Positions 14,294 through 20,603 of a DNA stretch of 52,414 bases are shown piece by piece. Location of the stretch: the IMG/VR virus record IMGVR_UViG_3300046517_002069, positions 1 through 52,414 of that record, one strand, 5' to 3'. Under the pieces are notes generated by a model. That model ran no database searches. It was given only the letters and a program-made list of their open reading frames with translations, and was not told where the DNA came from. How positions within the stretch are numbered: the first letter of the stretch is position 1; every line of letters starts with the position of its first letter. Position numbers and translations under genes: made by a program. The stretch comes from a virus.

Positions 14294-15030
14294 CGGCGGT
14301 GCTGATCGACACAGAAACCACCGGCATCGAAGAGCCCGATGTCATCCAGCTCGCCTGGCTGCCGTTGCTGCCCGTATTCACCGGCGCTCCCGAAACGCTC
14401 AAGGACCTGGGCGCCGGCGTGACCTTGAATCGGTACCGACCGCGCAAGCCGATCACGCTCGGCGCGATGGCGACGCATCACATACTCGATGAGGAGCTTG
14501 AGCAAGAGACGCCGTGGGAGGGAACTTGGTCACCACCGCCACTCACGCAATATCTGGTTGCGCACAACGTTGACTATGACTGGAAGGCCATCGGCTCCCC
14601 CGACATCAAGCGCATCTGCACCCTCGCGCTGGCTCGTCGGCTTTGGCCCGACATCGATTCGCATTCCATCGGCGCGCTGATCTATCACCTGTATCCGCGA
14701 AAAGAAGCGCGCGACATGCTGCGCGGTGCGCACGATGCCGGGATCGATGCCGATCTGTGCTATCGCGTGTTGCTGGCCGAGTTGCGCCTGATGCCACTCA
14801 TCGCCTCGTGGGACCGTCTGTGGGAAGCCAGCGAGAAGGCGCGCGTACCTACGCATATGACGTTCGGGAAATACGGGCCTTACGAGGCCTGGGCGAAAGC
14901 CAACGGTGGCCCGATGAAGTGCGCGGAAGTCAAGACGCGCGATCCTGGCTACTTGTCATGGTTGCTCAACAAATGCGACCAAGTACAGGAAGATCCGTAT
15001 CTACGAAAAGCACTCGGGGGTGCAACATGA
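14290..15030 (+). CDS. ExoX/DnaQ-type 3'-5' exonuclease
   Basis: A DEDDh exonuclease of 246 residues: Exo I LIDTETTG (Asp7, Glu9), Exo II AHNVDYDW (His92 to Asp95), and Exo III AHDAGIDAD (His148, Asp153). The C-terminal part (MTFGKYGPYEAW and DPGYLSWLL) matches the small DUF3820-type domain found at the end of ExoX proteins. It would trim 3' ends of DNA in repair or recombination. It is coupled to the coiled-coil gene, completing a four-gene recombination set. Confidence 0.83.
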   Translation: MTAVLIDTETTGIEEPDVIQLAWLPLLPVFTGAPETLKDLGAGVTLNRYRPRKPITLGAMATHHILDEELEQETPWEGTWSPPPLTQYLVAHNVDYDWKAIGSPDIKRICTLALARRLWPDIDSHSIGALIYHLYPRKEARDMLRGAHDAGIDADLCYRVLLAELRLMPLIASWDRLWEASEKARVPTHMTFGKYGPYEAWAKANGGPMKCAEVKTRDPGYLSWLLNKCDQVQEDPYLRKALGGAT

Positions 15031-15374
15031 GCGAAAAGTTTGAAGCTTGGGGATTGGTAGAGTTGATGGGCCACCAGCGCGTGGCCGGTCAACTGAGCGA
15101 GCAACCGCTAGGCGGCGGCAACCTGCTGCGGGTCGATATCCCGAACGGTGAAGGCTTCAGGACGGCGTACTACGGCGCCAGTGCCATCTACGCGGTGCAC
15201 ATCACCGACGAGGCTGCAGCGCGCAAGCTTGCTGGCAACTTAGGTGCTCGACCGCCCTACGCCTACGAACTGTCGCAGGCCGTCGCCCGCATCGCGCCGT
15301 CTGCGTCAGTCCACGACGATGCGGAATACGAGGACGAGCAGCACGACCCAGAAGAACAGGAGTTTCCCGGATGA
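15027..15374 (+). CDS. Conserved phage protein, 115 aa
   Basis: The product begins MSEKFEAWGLVELMGHQRVA, a phrase I recognise from small phage proteins next to recombination genes. The middle is beta-rich (NLLRVDIPN, YGASAIYAVHIT) and the C-terminus acidic. Its function is unknown. ATGA overlap with the exonuclease. Confidence 0.7.
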   Translation: MSEKFEAWGLVELMGHQRVAGQLSEQPLGGGNLLRVDIPNGEGFRTAYYGASAIYAVHITDEAAARKLAGNLGARPPYAYELSQAVARIAPSASVHDDAEYEDEQHDPEEQEFPG

Positions 15375-15592
15375 CCGACCAACAAGTTGACACATTGGGC
15401 GATGCGCTGCCCCGGGAGATGGCCCGCGTGCGTGACCAAGTGATGCCCGCCTACCTCGCCATCGGCTCACCCGGCCTATTCGCCCTCACCATGATGCGCG
15501 CGGATCTGGATCTGGCGGCGCGAGCCATGGCGGAAGGCGACGTTGTGGCGATGCTGCGAGCGTACGAGTCGCTCAAGGGATATGGGACGTGA
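15371..15592 (+). CDS. Conserved small phage protein, 73 aa
   Basis: A helical protein (MTDQQVDTLGDALPREMARV...) with the segment IGSPGLFALTMMRADLDLAA, seen in other proteobacterial phages in my recollection. No motif, signal or membrane segment. 4-base overlaps at both ends. Confidence 0.65.
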   Translation: MTDQQVDTLGDALPREMARVRDQVMPAYLAIGSPGLFALTMMRADLDLAARAMAEGDVVAMLRAYESLKGYGT

Positions 15593-15819
15593 CACCAACA
15601 TCATTGCCCGCCTGCCCCGGAAACCATCCTGGCATCCCCTCCGTGATCGAGGTCCGCACCTGCACCCGCATCGGCGCCGCCCCGTTCCAACGCGCACGCT
15701 GCCTCGTCTGCGCGGAGATTGCGGCCAAGCGGGGGCAGCGGGCGAGTTCGGCGGGGGAGAATTACGGGGTCGTGAGATTGGATTGGGTGCCGCCGGAAAT
15801 GTTGGAGCAAGCGACATGA
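15589..15819 (+). CDS. Hypothetical small protein, 76 aa
   Basis: GTG start in a GTGA overlap. The sequence (MTPTSLPACPGNHPGIPSV...) has one CLVC knuckle in RARCLVCAEIAAKRG and a Cys near the start; it may hold a zinc. The frame in the other register over this stretch lacks coupling and looks like a shadow. Confidence 0.52.
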   Translation: MTPTSLPACPGNHPGIPSVIEVRTCTRIGAAPFQRARCLVCAEIAAKRGQRASSAGENYGVVRLDWVPPEMLEQAT

Positions 15820-16073
15820 GTACCGACTGGTCAACACGCACCGCCGCGATCGAGTATTTCGAAAAGCTCGTCAAGCAATTTAAGAAAACCCGCGACGAGG
15901 ACACGGAAATCTACGAGGCTGCGCTCAGTGCATTGCGCCGTAGCCAGGATCACACGGCAATCCAGTCGAAGTTGCAACGGACGCTCAAGGCGCTGGGCGT
16001 TTACAAGGATTGTCGGCATGCCTGCATCGATTGCTTCTGCACGAAAGAGGCGCGGGCGGAGTTGAGTGAGTAA
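15816..16073 (+). CDS. Helical Cys-ended protein, 85 aa
   Basis: A mostly helical product (MSTDWSTRTAAIEYFEKLVK...) with a coiled stretch at 10-65 and a C-terminal CRHACIDCFC cluster, possibly a metal site. ATGA overlap upstream. No family recognised. Confidence 0.58.
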   Translation: MSTDWSTRTAAIEYFEKLVKQFKKTRDEDTEIYEAALSALRRSQDHTAIQSKLQRTLKALGVYKDCRHACIDCFCTKEARAELSE

Positions 16074-16254
16074 GCGACCCATGAGGCGGATTAATACTCT
16101 GAAAACGACTCTCGTCGAGACGCGGGATGGAAAGCTCATGTTTCAGACCGACCCGCCGCAAAAGAAGGTCAAGGAGATCGAAGTGCGCATCCTTCGCGAG
16201 AAGGATTACCAGCATCTGATCCACATCGCGCGCAACGCTCCTGGAAAATCATGA
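16066..16254 (+). CDS. Hypothetical small protein, 62 aa
   Basis: Starts at GTG 16066, inside the end of the gene before it, with GGAG upstream; an internal ATG at 16081 lacks a ribosome site. The product (MSKRPMRRINTLKTTLVETR...) is basic and ends with KKVKEIEVRILREKDYQHLI, likely a beta-alpha segment. Unknown function. Confidence 0.52.
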   Translation: MSKRPMRRINTLKTTLVETRDGKLMFQTDPPQKKVKEIEVRILREKDYQHLIHIARNAPGKS

Positions 16255-16823
16255 CCGCCCCAACCGAAGCGTACCCTTTGACCTGGCCCATGGGTCGCCC
16301 GCGTGCCAAATACTCCGAGAGTGCACGCTTCATGACGGGGCTGGGCCGCGCAATCGACAACGTGCGCCGCCAAGTTGAGTTGCTCGGCGGCCAGCGGCTG
16401 GTGATCTCCAGCAACCTGCCTCTGCGACGTGATGGCTTCCCCATGGCGCGCGGCGGGTACATCGGTGACAAGGGCGTCGCGGTCTACTTCGATCTGAAGA
16501 AGAAGCCCATGTGTTTCGCGTGCGATCGCTGGGACAAGGTGGAAGATAACATGCAGGCCATCGCCAAGACGATTGAGGCCCTGCGAGGCGTGGAACGTTG
16601 GGGCTCGGGGCAGATGGTGGAGCAGGCATTCACCGGGTTTGTTGCCCTGCCCGCCCCTGAACAGCCATGGCAGGTTTTGGGTCTGTCCAGCCACGCGACG
16701 CGCGAGCAGATCGAAGCGGCTTATCGCAAACTGGCATCCGAGCATCACCCTGATAAGGGCGGCGACTCGCAGCACATGGCGCGAATCAATGCAGCGCGCG
16801 ATGCGCTGTTGGAGGGGTTGTGA
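16251..16823 (+). CDS. J-domain (DnaJ-like) phage protein, 190 aa
   Basis: Residues 138-190 form a J domain, with PWQVLGLSSHATREQIEAAY, the HPD signature at 166-168 followed by KGGD, and MARINAARDALLEGL. It should stimulate the ATPase of host DnaK. Residues 1-130 belong to a domain often joined to J domains in phages (YPLTWPMGRPRAK, then VAVYFDLKKKPMCFACDRWD); its activity is unknown. The protein may direct host chaperones to phage complexes, as lambda O/P replication needs DnaJ/K (inference). ATGA overlap with the gene before. Confidence 0.83.
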   Translation: MTAPTEAYPLTWPMGRPRAKYSESARFMTGLGRAIDNVRRQVELLGGQRLVISSNLPLRRDGFPMARGGYIGDKGVAVYFDLKKKPMCFACDRWDKVEDNMQAIAKTIEALRGVERWGSGQMVEQAFTGFVALPAPEQPWQVLGLSSHATREQIEAAYRKLASEHHPDKGGDSQHMARINAARDALLEGL

Positions 16824-17335
16824 CCCGCCTTGAACGCCTCACCCTCACCACCGCCCTCTTCGGCCTCCTCCTCGCCTGCTGCGACAGCCAGGCGCAGGCC
16901 CAGGAGTTCCACATCGAGGTAGGCCACGCCGATACCACGCTGTTCGAGTTCGCCCAACAGTCCGGGCTGCACCTGATCTACGACGCTAGCAGTTTCCGCA
17001 ACGTGCACACGCATTCCATCCATGGCGAGTTCAGTTGGTTCGTGGCGCTGGGCGACCTGTTGCAGGAGGTCGATTGGGTGGCGCAGGAGGTGGGCGGGGA
17101 CATCCGGTTGACGCGGCTGGCGAACCCGCATCCGATTGCGCGGGAGTGGGTGGATGAGGCGGATGCGAATGGCATCGTTGATTGTGCGCCGCTGAGGTAC
17201 ACGGTGACGTTGTTGGAGTGGACGCAGGTGAGGGATGACGGGCGGCAGATTTGCCTTGTTGTTGATTGGCAGGCGTGGGCGGAGACGCAGATTGACCGGA
17301 TGAGGGACGTGGGGCAGATCAGGGAGGCGTTGTGA
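16820..17335 (+). CDS. Exported STN-domain-like protein, 171 aa
   Basis: GTG start. Residues 1-27 form a signal peptide (LTLTTALFGLLLACCDSQAQA), with a possible lipobox at LLAC. Residues 29-95 follow the STN pattern of secretins and TonB-dependent transducers: FHIEVGHADTTLFEFAQQSG, HLIYDASSF, then GEFSWFVALGDLLQEVDW. STN is a small alpha/beta domain in the periplasm of Gram-negative cells. The remaining 75 residues are unassigned. No barrel or secretin domain follows. An effect on a host TonB receptor, pilus secretin or secretion port is an attractive but unproven idea. Confidence 0.62.
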   Translation: MTRLERLTLTTALFGLLLACCDSQAQAQEFHIEVGHADTTLFEFAQQSGLHLIYDASSFRNVHTHSIHGEFSWFVALGDLLQEVDWVAQEVGGDIRLTRLANPHPIAREWVDEADANGIVDCAPLRYTVTLLEWTQVRDDGRQICLVVDWQAWAETQIDRMRDVGQIREAL

Positions 17336-17517
17336 TTACACACTACGCCAGTAAGATCAGACCCGATGGAGCGGTATCGGCGCTGTGTTATTCGCAGCCG
17401 CGCGCCATCAATCTCAACCGCGCCAATTGGACCAATCGAGTGGTGGCGGTGACATGCCCAAAGTGCTGTGAGCAGTTGGCGAAGGCGTCGAAGGCGTCGA
17501 AGGATGAGCCGGAGTGA
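17332..17517 (+). CDS. Conserved small phage protein with CPKC knuckle
   Basis: GTG start in a GTGA overlap. The product (MITHYASKIRPDGAVSALCY...) has the pattern THYASKIRPDGAVSALC...RAINL...WTN...VTCPKC, frequent in proteobacterial phages. Cys19 and the CPKCC group suggest a small zinc ribbon. The end repeats KASKASK. Unknown role. Confidence 0.68.
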   Translation: MITHYASKIRPDGAVSALCYSQPRAINLNRANWTNRVVAVTCPKCCEQLAKASKASKDEPE

Positions 17518-17954
17518 ACACCGAAACCAAATACGAGGCTGTCGTCAGAGAACTCGCCGCGGGCGTGCCCATGGAAGAAGTCCGGGCGAAATATGAACCC
17601 GAACTCCACCAGCAAATCATGGAACGGCGGGGGCGCGAAGAAGCGGAGCGCATAGAGCGGGCAACTCCGGCTCCAGCCACATCCGGGTATGTCTATGTTT
17701 TTGCTGCGGGCGCACTCGTCAAGATCGGCATGTCTGAGGTCGGGGTAGAGGCTCGCTGGTACAACATCAAGTGCAGTAACCCCCTTCTTGAGCCGCCTCT
17801 CTTTGTGACCGGGCCGCTCGGCAACCTAGTGCGGAAAGTAGAGCGTGGCGCCCATCAAGCACTTGCCGAACATCGCGAACAAGGCGAGTGGTTTCGATGT
17901 GATCGGCAGCTCGCCATCGACACAGTCAAGCGCATCGTGGAGGAACTGCAATGA
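17514..17954 (+). CDS. GIY-YIG/T5orf172-type protein, 146 aa
   Basis: Residues 1-50 are a charged helical leader. Residues 57-140 match the T5orf172/MUG113 branch of the GIY-YIG fold: GYVYVF (58-63), LVKIGMS (68-74), Arg81 after the first helix, CSNP near 87, GAHQALAEH and GEWFRCD. Members are thought to be nucleases or DNA-binding relatives found in phages and large viruses. The GTG start overlaps the upstream stop. Whether it cuts DNA is unknown. Confidence 0.7.
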   Translation: MNTETKYEAVVRELAAGVPMEEVRAKYEPELHQQIMERRGREEAERIERATPAPATSGYVYVFAAGALVKIGMSEVGVEARWYNIKCSNPLLEPPLFVTGPLGNLVRKVERGAHQALAEHREQGEWFRCDRQLAIDTVKRIVEELQ

Positions 17955-18190
17955 AAGGCCGCCCCCATGCTCTCGCCCAGCGAGACAAGTTCGAGATCCG
18001 CCTCAATCGCGAGGCTGGCATCCCCGTGAATATCTGCGCCCAGATGGCGGGGGTCTCGCGCGCCACTGCCATGCGCGCCCTGGCGGAGCTCCGTGAACTC
18101 ATGGGGCCGGAGAAGATCCCCGCGCGCAAGAGACAGTTTGTCCGTTCGCATTGTGATACATCGCAGCGGGCAACCCGAGATGCCCAGTAA
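17951..18190 (+). CDS. Small HTH protein, 79 aa
   Basis: The segment GIPVNICAQMAGVSRATAMR (about 24-43) is a clear helix-turn-helix followed by ALAELRELMG. Both ends are basic. It resembles small phage or transposon-type HTH regulators. It is the last gene before the first long intergenic stretch of the rightward operon, so it may act on the sites at 18193-18281. ATGA overlap upstream. Confidence 0.6.
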   Translation: MKGRPHALAQRDKFEIRLNREAGIPVNICAQMAGVSRATAMRALAELRELMGPEKIPARKRQFVRSHCDTSQRATRDAQ

Positions 18191-18192
18191 CT

Positions 18193-18273
18193 GTTATGTT
18201 TGTGAGACTTCGCACTAATCTGTAACCATATGATTACTCAGTATACATTATGCGCACGTGAGACGTGGTATAC
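18193..18273. promoter_or_regulatory. Intergenic control region before the DUF3653-like gene
   Basis: The 91-base gap holds GTTATGTTTGTG (18193-18204), identical to a 12-mer at 5684-5695, and two GTATAC palindromes (18241-18246 and 18268-18273). The second forms a TATACA that could be a -10 box, with an uncertain -35 (TTATGC, 15 bases). CACGTG lies between. It is more AT-rich than the coding DNA around it. A promoter or operator is likely, but the exact start cannot be fixed. Confidence 0.42.
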
Positions 18274-18281
18274 AGGGGGGC

Positions 18282-18665
18282 ATGAGAAAGCCTCACCACG
18301 CGCTGTCTTGGTGGAATATCAAAGAGATATCACTCATTTGCGGAGTGAGTCTCAAGACTGCGCAGCGCTGGAAGGCCGGACAGACTGTCCCGCCCAAAGC
18401 CGTTATTGCGATCCTCTCGCGGGACCTGGGCATCTTCGACCCTGCATGGTCCGGCTGGACGATCAATCTCAAGGGCGAGCTCTGTTCCCCCGAAAACTGG
18501 ATCGCCACCCCCGGCGATGTCCTGTCGATTCAGCTCACCCAGGCCCAACTGAGCACCTATCGCACCGAGAATCGGGCGCTGAAGGAAGCGCTGGCCGCCG
18601 CCGAGGCTGGGTACTTCGAAGAGCAGCCGTCTCCCGACCAGTGGACGATCGCGCTCGAGGGGTAG
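18282..18665 (+). CDS. HTH phage protein, DUF3653-like, 127 aa
   Basis: I start at ATG 18282 (MRKPHHALSWWNIKEISLIC), 8 codons inside the longest frame, because a G-run just upstream can serve as ribosome site. EISLICGVSLKTAQRWKAGQ is a helix-turn-helix. The section DPAWSGWTI, GELCSPENW and PGDVLSIQLTQAQLSTY resembles DUF3653 phage proteins, common in my recollection in Xanthomonadales and Vibrio prophages. GTATAC palindromes lie on both sides of the gene, which would fit autoregulation. A regulator of later genes is a reasonable guess. Confidence 0.66.
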   Translation: MRKPHHALSWWNIKEISLICGVSLKTAQRWKAGQTVPPKAVIAILSRDLGIFDPAWSGWTINLKGELCSPENWIATPGDVLSIQLTQAQLSTYRTENRALKEALAAAEAGYFEEQPSPDQWTIALEG

Positions 18666-18719
18666 CCCTCCCTGGCATTGCGCTCCCTACCCTATATAGA
18701 CGCCGCGCGCGCCTCTTTC

Positions 18720-18729
18720 GGGTATACCC
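18720..18729. promoter_or_regulatory. GGGTATACCC palindrome
   Basis: A perfect 10-base palindrome in the 91-base gap between the DUF3653-like gene and the gene at 18757. Its core GTATAC is the same as in the two copies upstream of the HTH gene. The gap also holds AT-rich steps (CCTATATAG, AAAATAAATTTT) in a GC-rich region. A repressor site or promoter is possible; no clear -35/-10 pair is seen. Confidence 0.32.
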
Positions 18730-18756
18730 AGCGAAAATAAATTTTGAGGGGGCGCC

Positions 18757-19074
18757 GTGAGAATCGAACCGCAGACCGTCAAAGCGTTCCGGATCTACGA
18801 CGCGCCCAAGCTGGATCCTATTTCAGTTGTCATGCAGGACCTCGGTGCCGGTGTCGGCAGATTGTTCATCGAGTGCTACGGCGATGCCTGGTCTGGCTAC
18901 TGGGGTGCAACCGGAGAGCGAAACATTGAGCAGTTCGTCCTAGGCTGCAGCGCCGACTACATCGCCGGGAAGATGCTGGGCTCCCAGCACAAACGCTCAA
19001 AACAGTCTCAAGCCTACATTCTGCGGATCGTCGAGGCAGTTCAAACAGCGCTGCGACCTACGGTGACGCCATGA
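18757..19074 (+). CDS. Conserved phage protein, 105 aa
   Basis: GTG start with GAGGGGG 5 bases before. The protein (MRIEPQTVKAFRIYDAPKLD...) has the pattern LDPISVVMQDLGAGVGRLFI and CYGDAWSGYWGA, familiar from other phage genomes, without known activity. It looks like a compact alpha/beta protein with a conserved Trp cluster. First gene after the second intergenic gap, so possibly the head of a new transcript. Confidence 0.7.
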   Translation: MRIEPQTVKAFRIYDAPKLDPISVVMQDLGAGVGRLFIECYGDAWSGYWGATGERNIEQFVLGCSADYIAGKMLGSQHKRSKQSQAYILRIVEAVQTALRPTVTP

Positions 19075-19289
19075 CCACAGAACCCATCCGCCCCCGCCAC
19101 CCCTTCGAAGTGCCCTGCAGTTCGTGCGGCGCCGCAATCGTCTGGTTCCGCACCAAGAACGGCAAGCGCATGCCGGTCGATGCGGCGTCGACCCTGCCGA
19201 CTGACGCCGAGCACCAACTCGACCTGAAGCGGCATATCAGTCATTTCGCGACTTGCCCACAAAGCGCTCAGTGGAGAAAGCCGCGATGA
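19071..19289 (+). CDS. Zinc-ribbon protein, 72 aa
   Basis: CSSCG near residue 16 and HFATCP near 58-63 give a C2HC-type site. Between them lies IVWFRTKNGKRMPVDAAST, a pattern frequent in small phage zinc proteins. Role unknown. ATGA overlap upstream and downstream. Confidence 0.66.
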   Translation: MTTEPIRPRHPFEVPCSSCGAAIVWFRTKNGKRMPVDAASTLPTDAEHQLDLKRHISHFATCPQSAQWRKPR

Positions 19290-19648
19290 GCTGCGAATAC
19301 GTCCGCCAGTACTACGCCGTCCCCGCCGAGATCAACCGGCGCGTCCGGATCAGCGGCAAGCCCGGCATCATTACCGCTGATCGTGGCCAGTACATCGGCG
19401 TCACATTCGATGCGGACAAGCCGCACATCATCCACAACGCGCACCCGACATCGGAAGTCGAGTACCTCGAGATGGGGACGCCCAGGAAGCTGACACGTTC
19501 GCAGCGGCGATATCTGGATTACCTCGAGGTGGCGGATCTGTATGAAGGCTTTGGGCATTGGTTGCGGGTGCATTCCGGGGCTGACGATCACCGCGCATGC
19601 GAATGCGGCTATGGCTGCGGACCCTTCCAAGGATGTCGCCAATCATGA
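19286..19648 (+). CDS. Hypothetical phage protein, 120 aa
   Basis: Starts at the ATG at 19286 (MSCEYVRQYYAVPAEINRRV). Residues 10-75 resemble a small SH3-like barrel (GRRVRISGKPGIITADRGQY type: a start, basic strand, IGVTFDAD). The rest is helical and ends with CECGYGCGPFQGC, four to five clustered cysteines that may bind zinc. No name can be given. Confidence 0.62.
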   Translation: MSCEYVRQYYAVPAEINRRVRISGKPGIITADRGQYIGVTFDADKPHIIHNAHPTSEVEYLEMGTPRKLTRSQRRYLDYLEVADLYEGFGHWLRVHSGADDHRACECGYGCGPFQGCRQS

Positions 19649-19743
19649 TGACCTGGACCTCCCCCCAAGCCCTCAAAGCCTGCCTCGCCGTGGTGCTGCT
19701 CGGCCTGCTGTGTTTGGTTGTCGTGTATCGGAGGCGAAGGTGA
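19645..19743 (+). CDS. Tiny membrane protein, 32 aa
   Basis: A short frame (MMTWTSPQALKACLAVVLLG...) with one hydrophobic helix and a basic RRRR end, in the usual N-out or stop-transfer pattern. It overlaps the stops and starts of both neighbours (ATGA, GTGA), the only evidence beyond the hydrophobic pattern. Confidence 0.45.
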   Translation: MMTWTSPQALKACLAVVLLGLLCLVVVYRRRR

Positions 19744-19922
19744 GCGCTGAAGATCGTCCCGCCCAGTGGATCCCTGACAAGCAAAAGTATGGCGTGCGCC
19801 GTCGAGTGCGCGACTGGATCGCAAGTGATGCCTGTCCGCACCTGGGCGGAAAACGTCTTGATGGCAACATATTTCGCTGCATCGGCTGCAACAAAGCCGT
19901 GGGCTTTCTGAGGGCGCCATGA
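19740..19922 (+). CDS. Zinc-knuckle small protein, 60 aa
   Basis: GTG start. The product (MSAEDRPAQWIPDKQKYGVR...) has ACPHLGG and RCIGC about 20 residues apart, probably a CH-CC zinc site, on a basic background (GVRRRVRDW). Nucleic-acid binding is possible. No family is recognised. Confidence 0.56.
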   Translation: MSAEDRPAQWIPDKQKYGVRRRVRDWIASDACPHLGGKRLDGNIFRCIGCNKAVGFLRAP

Positions 19923-19957
19923 CCTGCCGCAATTTTCATCAACCGAGGAGAAGTGAA

Positions 19958-20239
19958 GTGATAACACCAACCATTGGCCGAGTCGTTTGGGTGGTTCGAC
20001 CCAGCGACACCACGGATATCAAGCAGCCTGAAGTGGGCCTCGTCGCCTACGTCTGGAATGATCATCTAATCAACGTGGCCGGCTTCGACCACAACGGCAA
20101 CCCATTCACGCTCACCTCGCTTGCACTCGTACAGGACGATGAGCCGAAGGCTGAAGGCAACTTCGCCTGTTGGATGCCGTATCAAAAGGGACAGGCGGCG
20201 AAGAATGAGGCGCTTGAGGCTGCAGGAAAGGCCGCATAA
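19958..20239 (+). CDS. Conserved phage protein, 93 aa
   Basis: A longer frame begins at ATG 19919, but GAGGAG followed by 7 bases and GTG at 19958 marks the real start (MITPTIGRVVWVVRPSDTTD). The family pattern is TPTIGRVVW...DHLINVAGFDHNGN...CWMPYQKGQAAKNE, common in proteobacterial phages, with no assigned function. It is beta-rich with a helical end. The 35 bases between 19923 and 19957 hold only this ribosome site. Confidence 0.74.
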   Translation: MITPTIGRVVWVVRPSDTTDIKQPEVGLVAYVWNDHLINVAGFDHNGNPFTLTSLALVQDDEPKAEGNFACWMPYQKGQAAKNEALEAAGKAA

Positions 20240-20481
20240 TGAACGTGGCTCCGCCGCAGAGACCGATCCCGCCTGCCCATGACAGAGCGTTGCGCATGGA
20301 CTGGCATTTCCTCGGGCAGTGGTGCATGCACCTCGCACGGGTACCCCTCTGCGCCGGAGCCGTCCTCAACTGCCGCCTCCCCAAATCTCAGATGCCCTGC
20401 TGGCACTGCGCACTCTGGTGGCTGTTGGGCCTTTACTGTGTGGTCGGTGAGTATACGCATCGCGCGTGGGGGTGGCTGTGA
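20239..20481 (+). CDS. Possible membrane-associated protein, 80 aa
   Basis: The product (MNVAPPQRPIPPAHDRALRM...) has an aromatic and Cys-rich second half (CWHCALWWLLGLYCVVGEY), which could span or enter the membrane. It is tiled tightly between neighbours with TAATG and GTGA overlaps. No family recognised. Confidence 0.5.
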   Translation: MNVAPPQRPIPPAHDRALRMDWHFLGQWCMHLARVPLCAGAVLNCRLPKSQMPCWHCALWWLLGLYCVVGEYTHRAWGWL

Positions 20482-20603
20482 ACGGTGAGGGCTTTGCCTA
20501 TGCGTGTTGGTGGCATCTGAGGTGGCCGCACTGGGCTGCTGATACAGAGGGTCTGTCTCTCGTCTGTAATGGGCATTGGCTATGGAGGCACGGTCCGCGA
20601 TGA
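20478..20603 (+). CDS. Small Trp-rich protein, 41 aa
   Basis: GTG start overlapping the previous stop; its own stop overlaps the methyltransferase ATG. The product (MNGEGFAYACWWHLRWPHWA...) has seven Trp in 41 residues and two Cys. The coupling into the methyltransferase gene suggests that it is translated. Confidence 0.46.
   Translation: MNGEGFAYACWWHLRWPHWAADTEGLSLVCNGHWLWRHGPR

Noticed and set aside
15543-16073. Long plus frame starting at 15543
   Set aside because: Only its last 85 codons (from ATG 15816) read like a protein and couple with the neighbours; the first part is a shadow of the genes at 15371 and 15589.
18230-18760. 176-codon plus frame overlapping the DUF3653-like gene
   Set aside because: The HTH and DUF3653-like text lies in the other frame, which also has a better start. 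This frame only remains open by chance.
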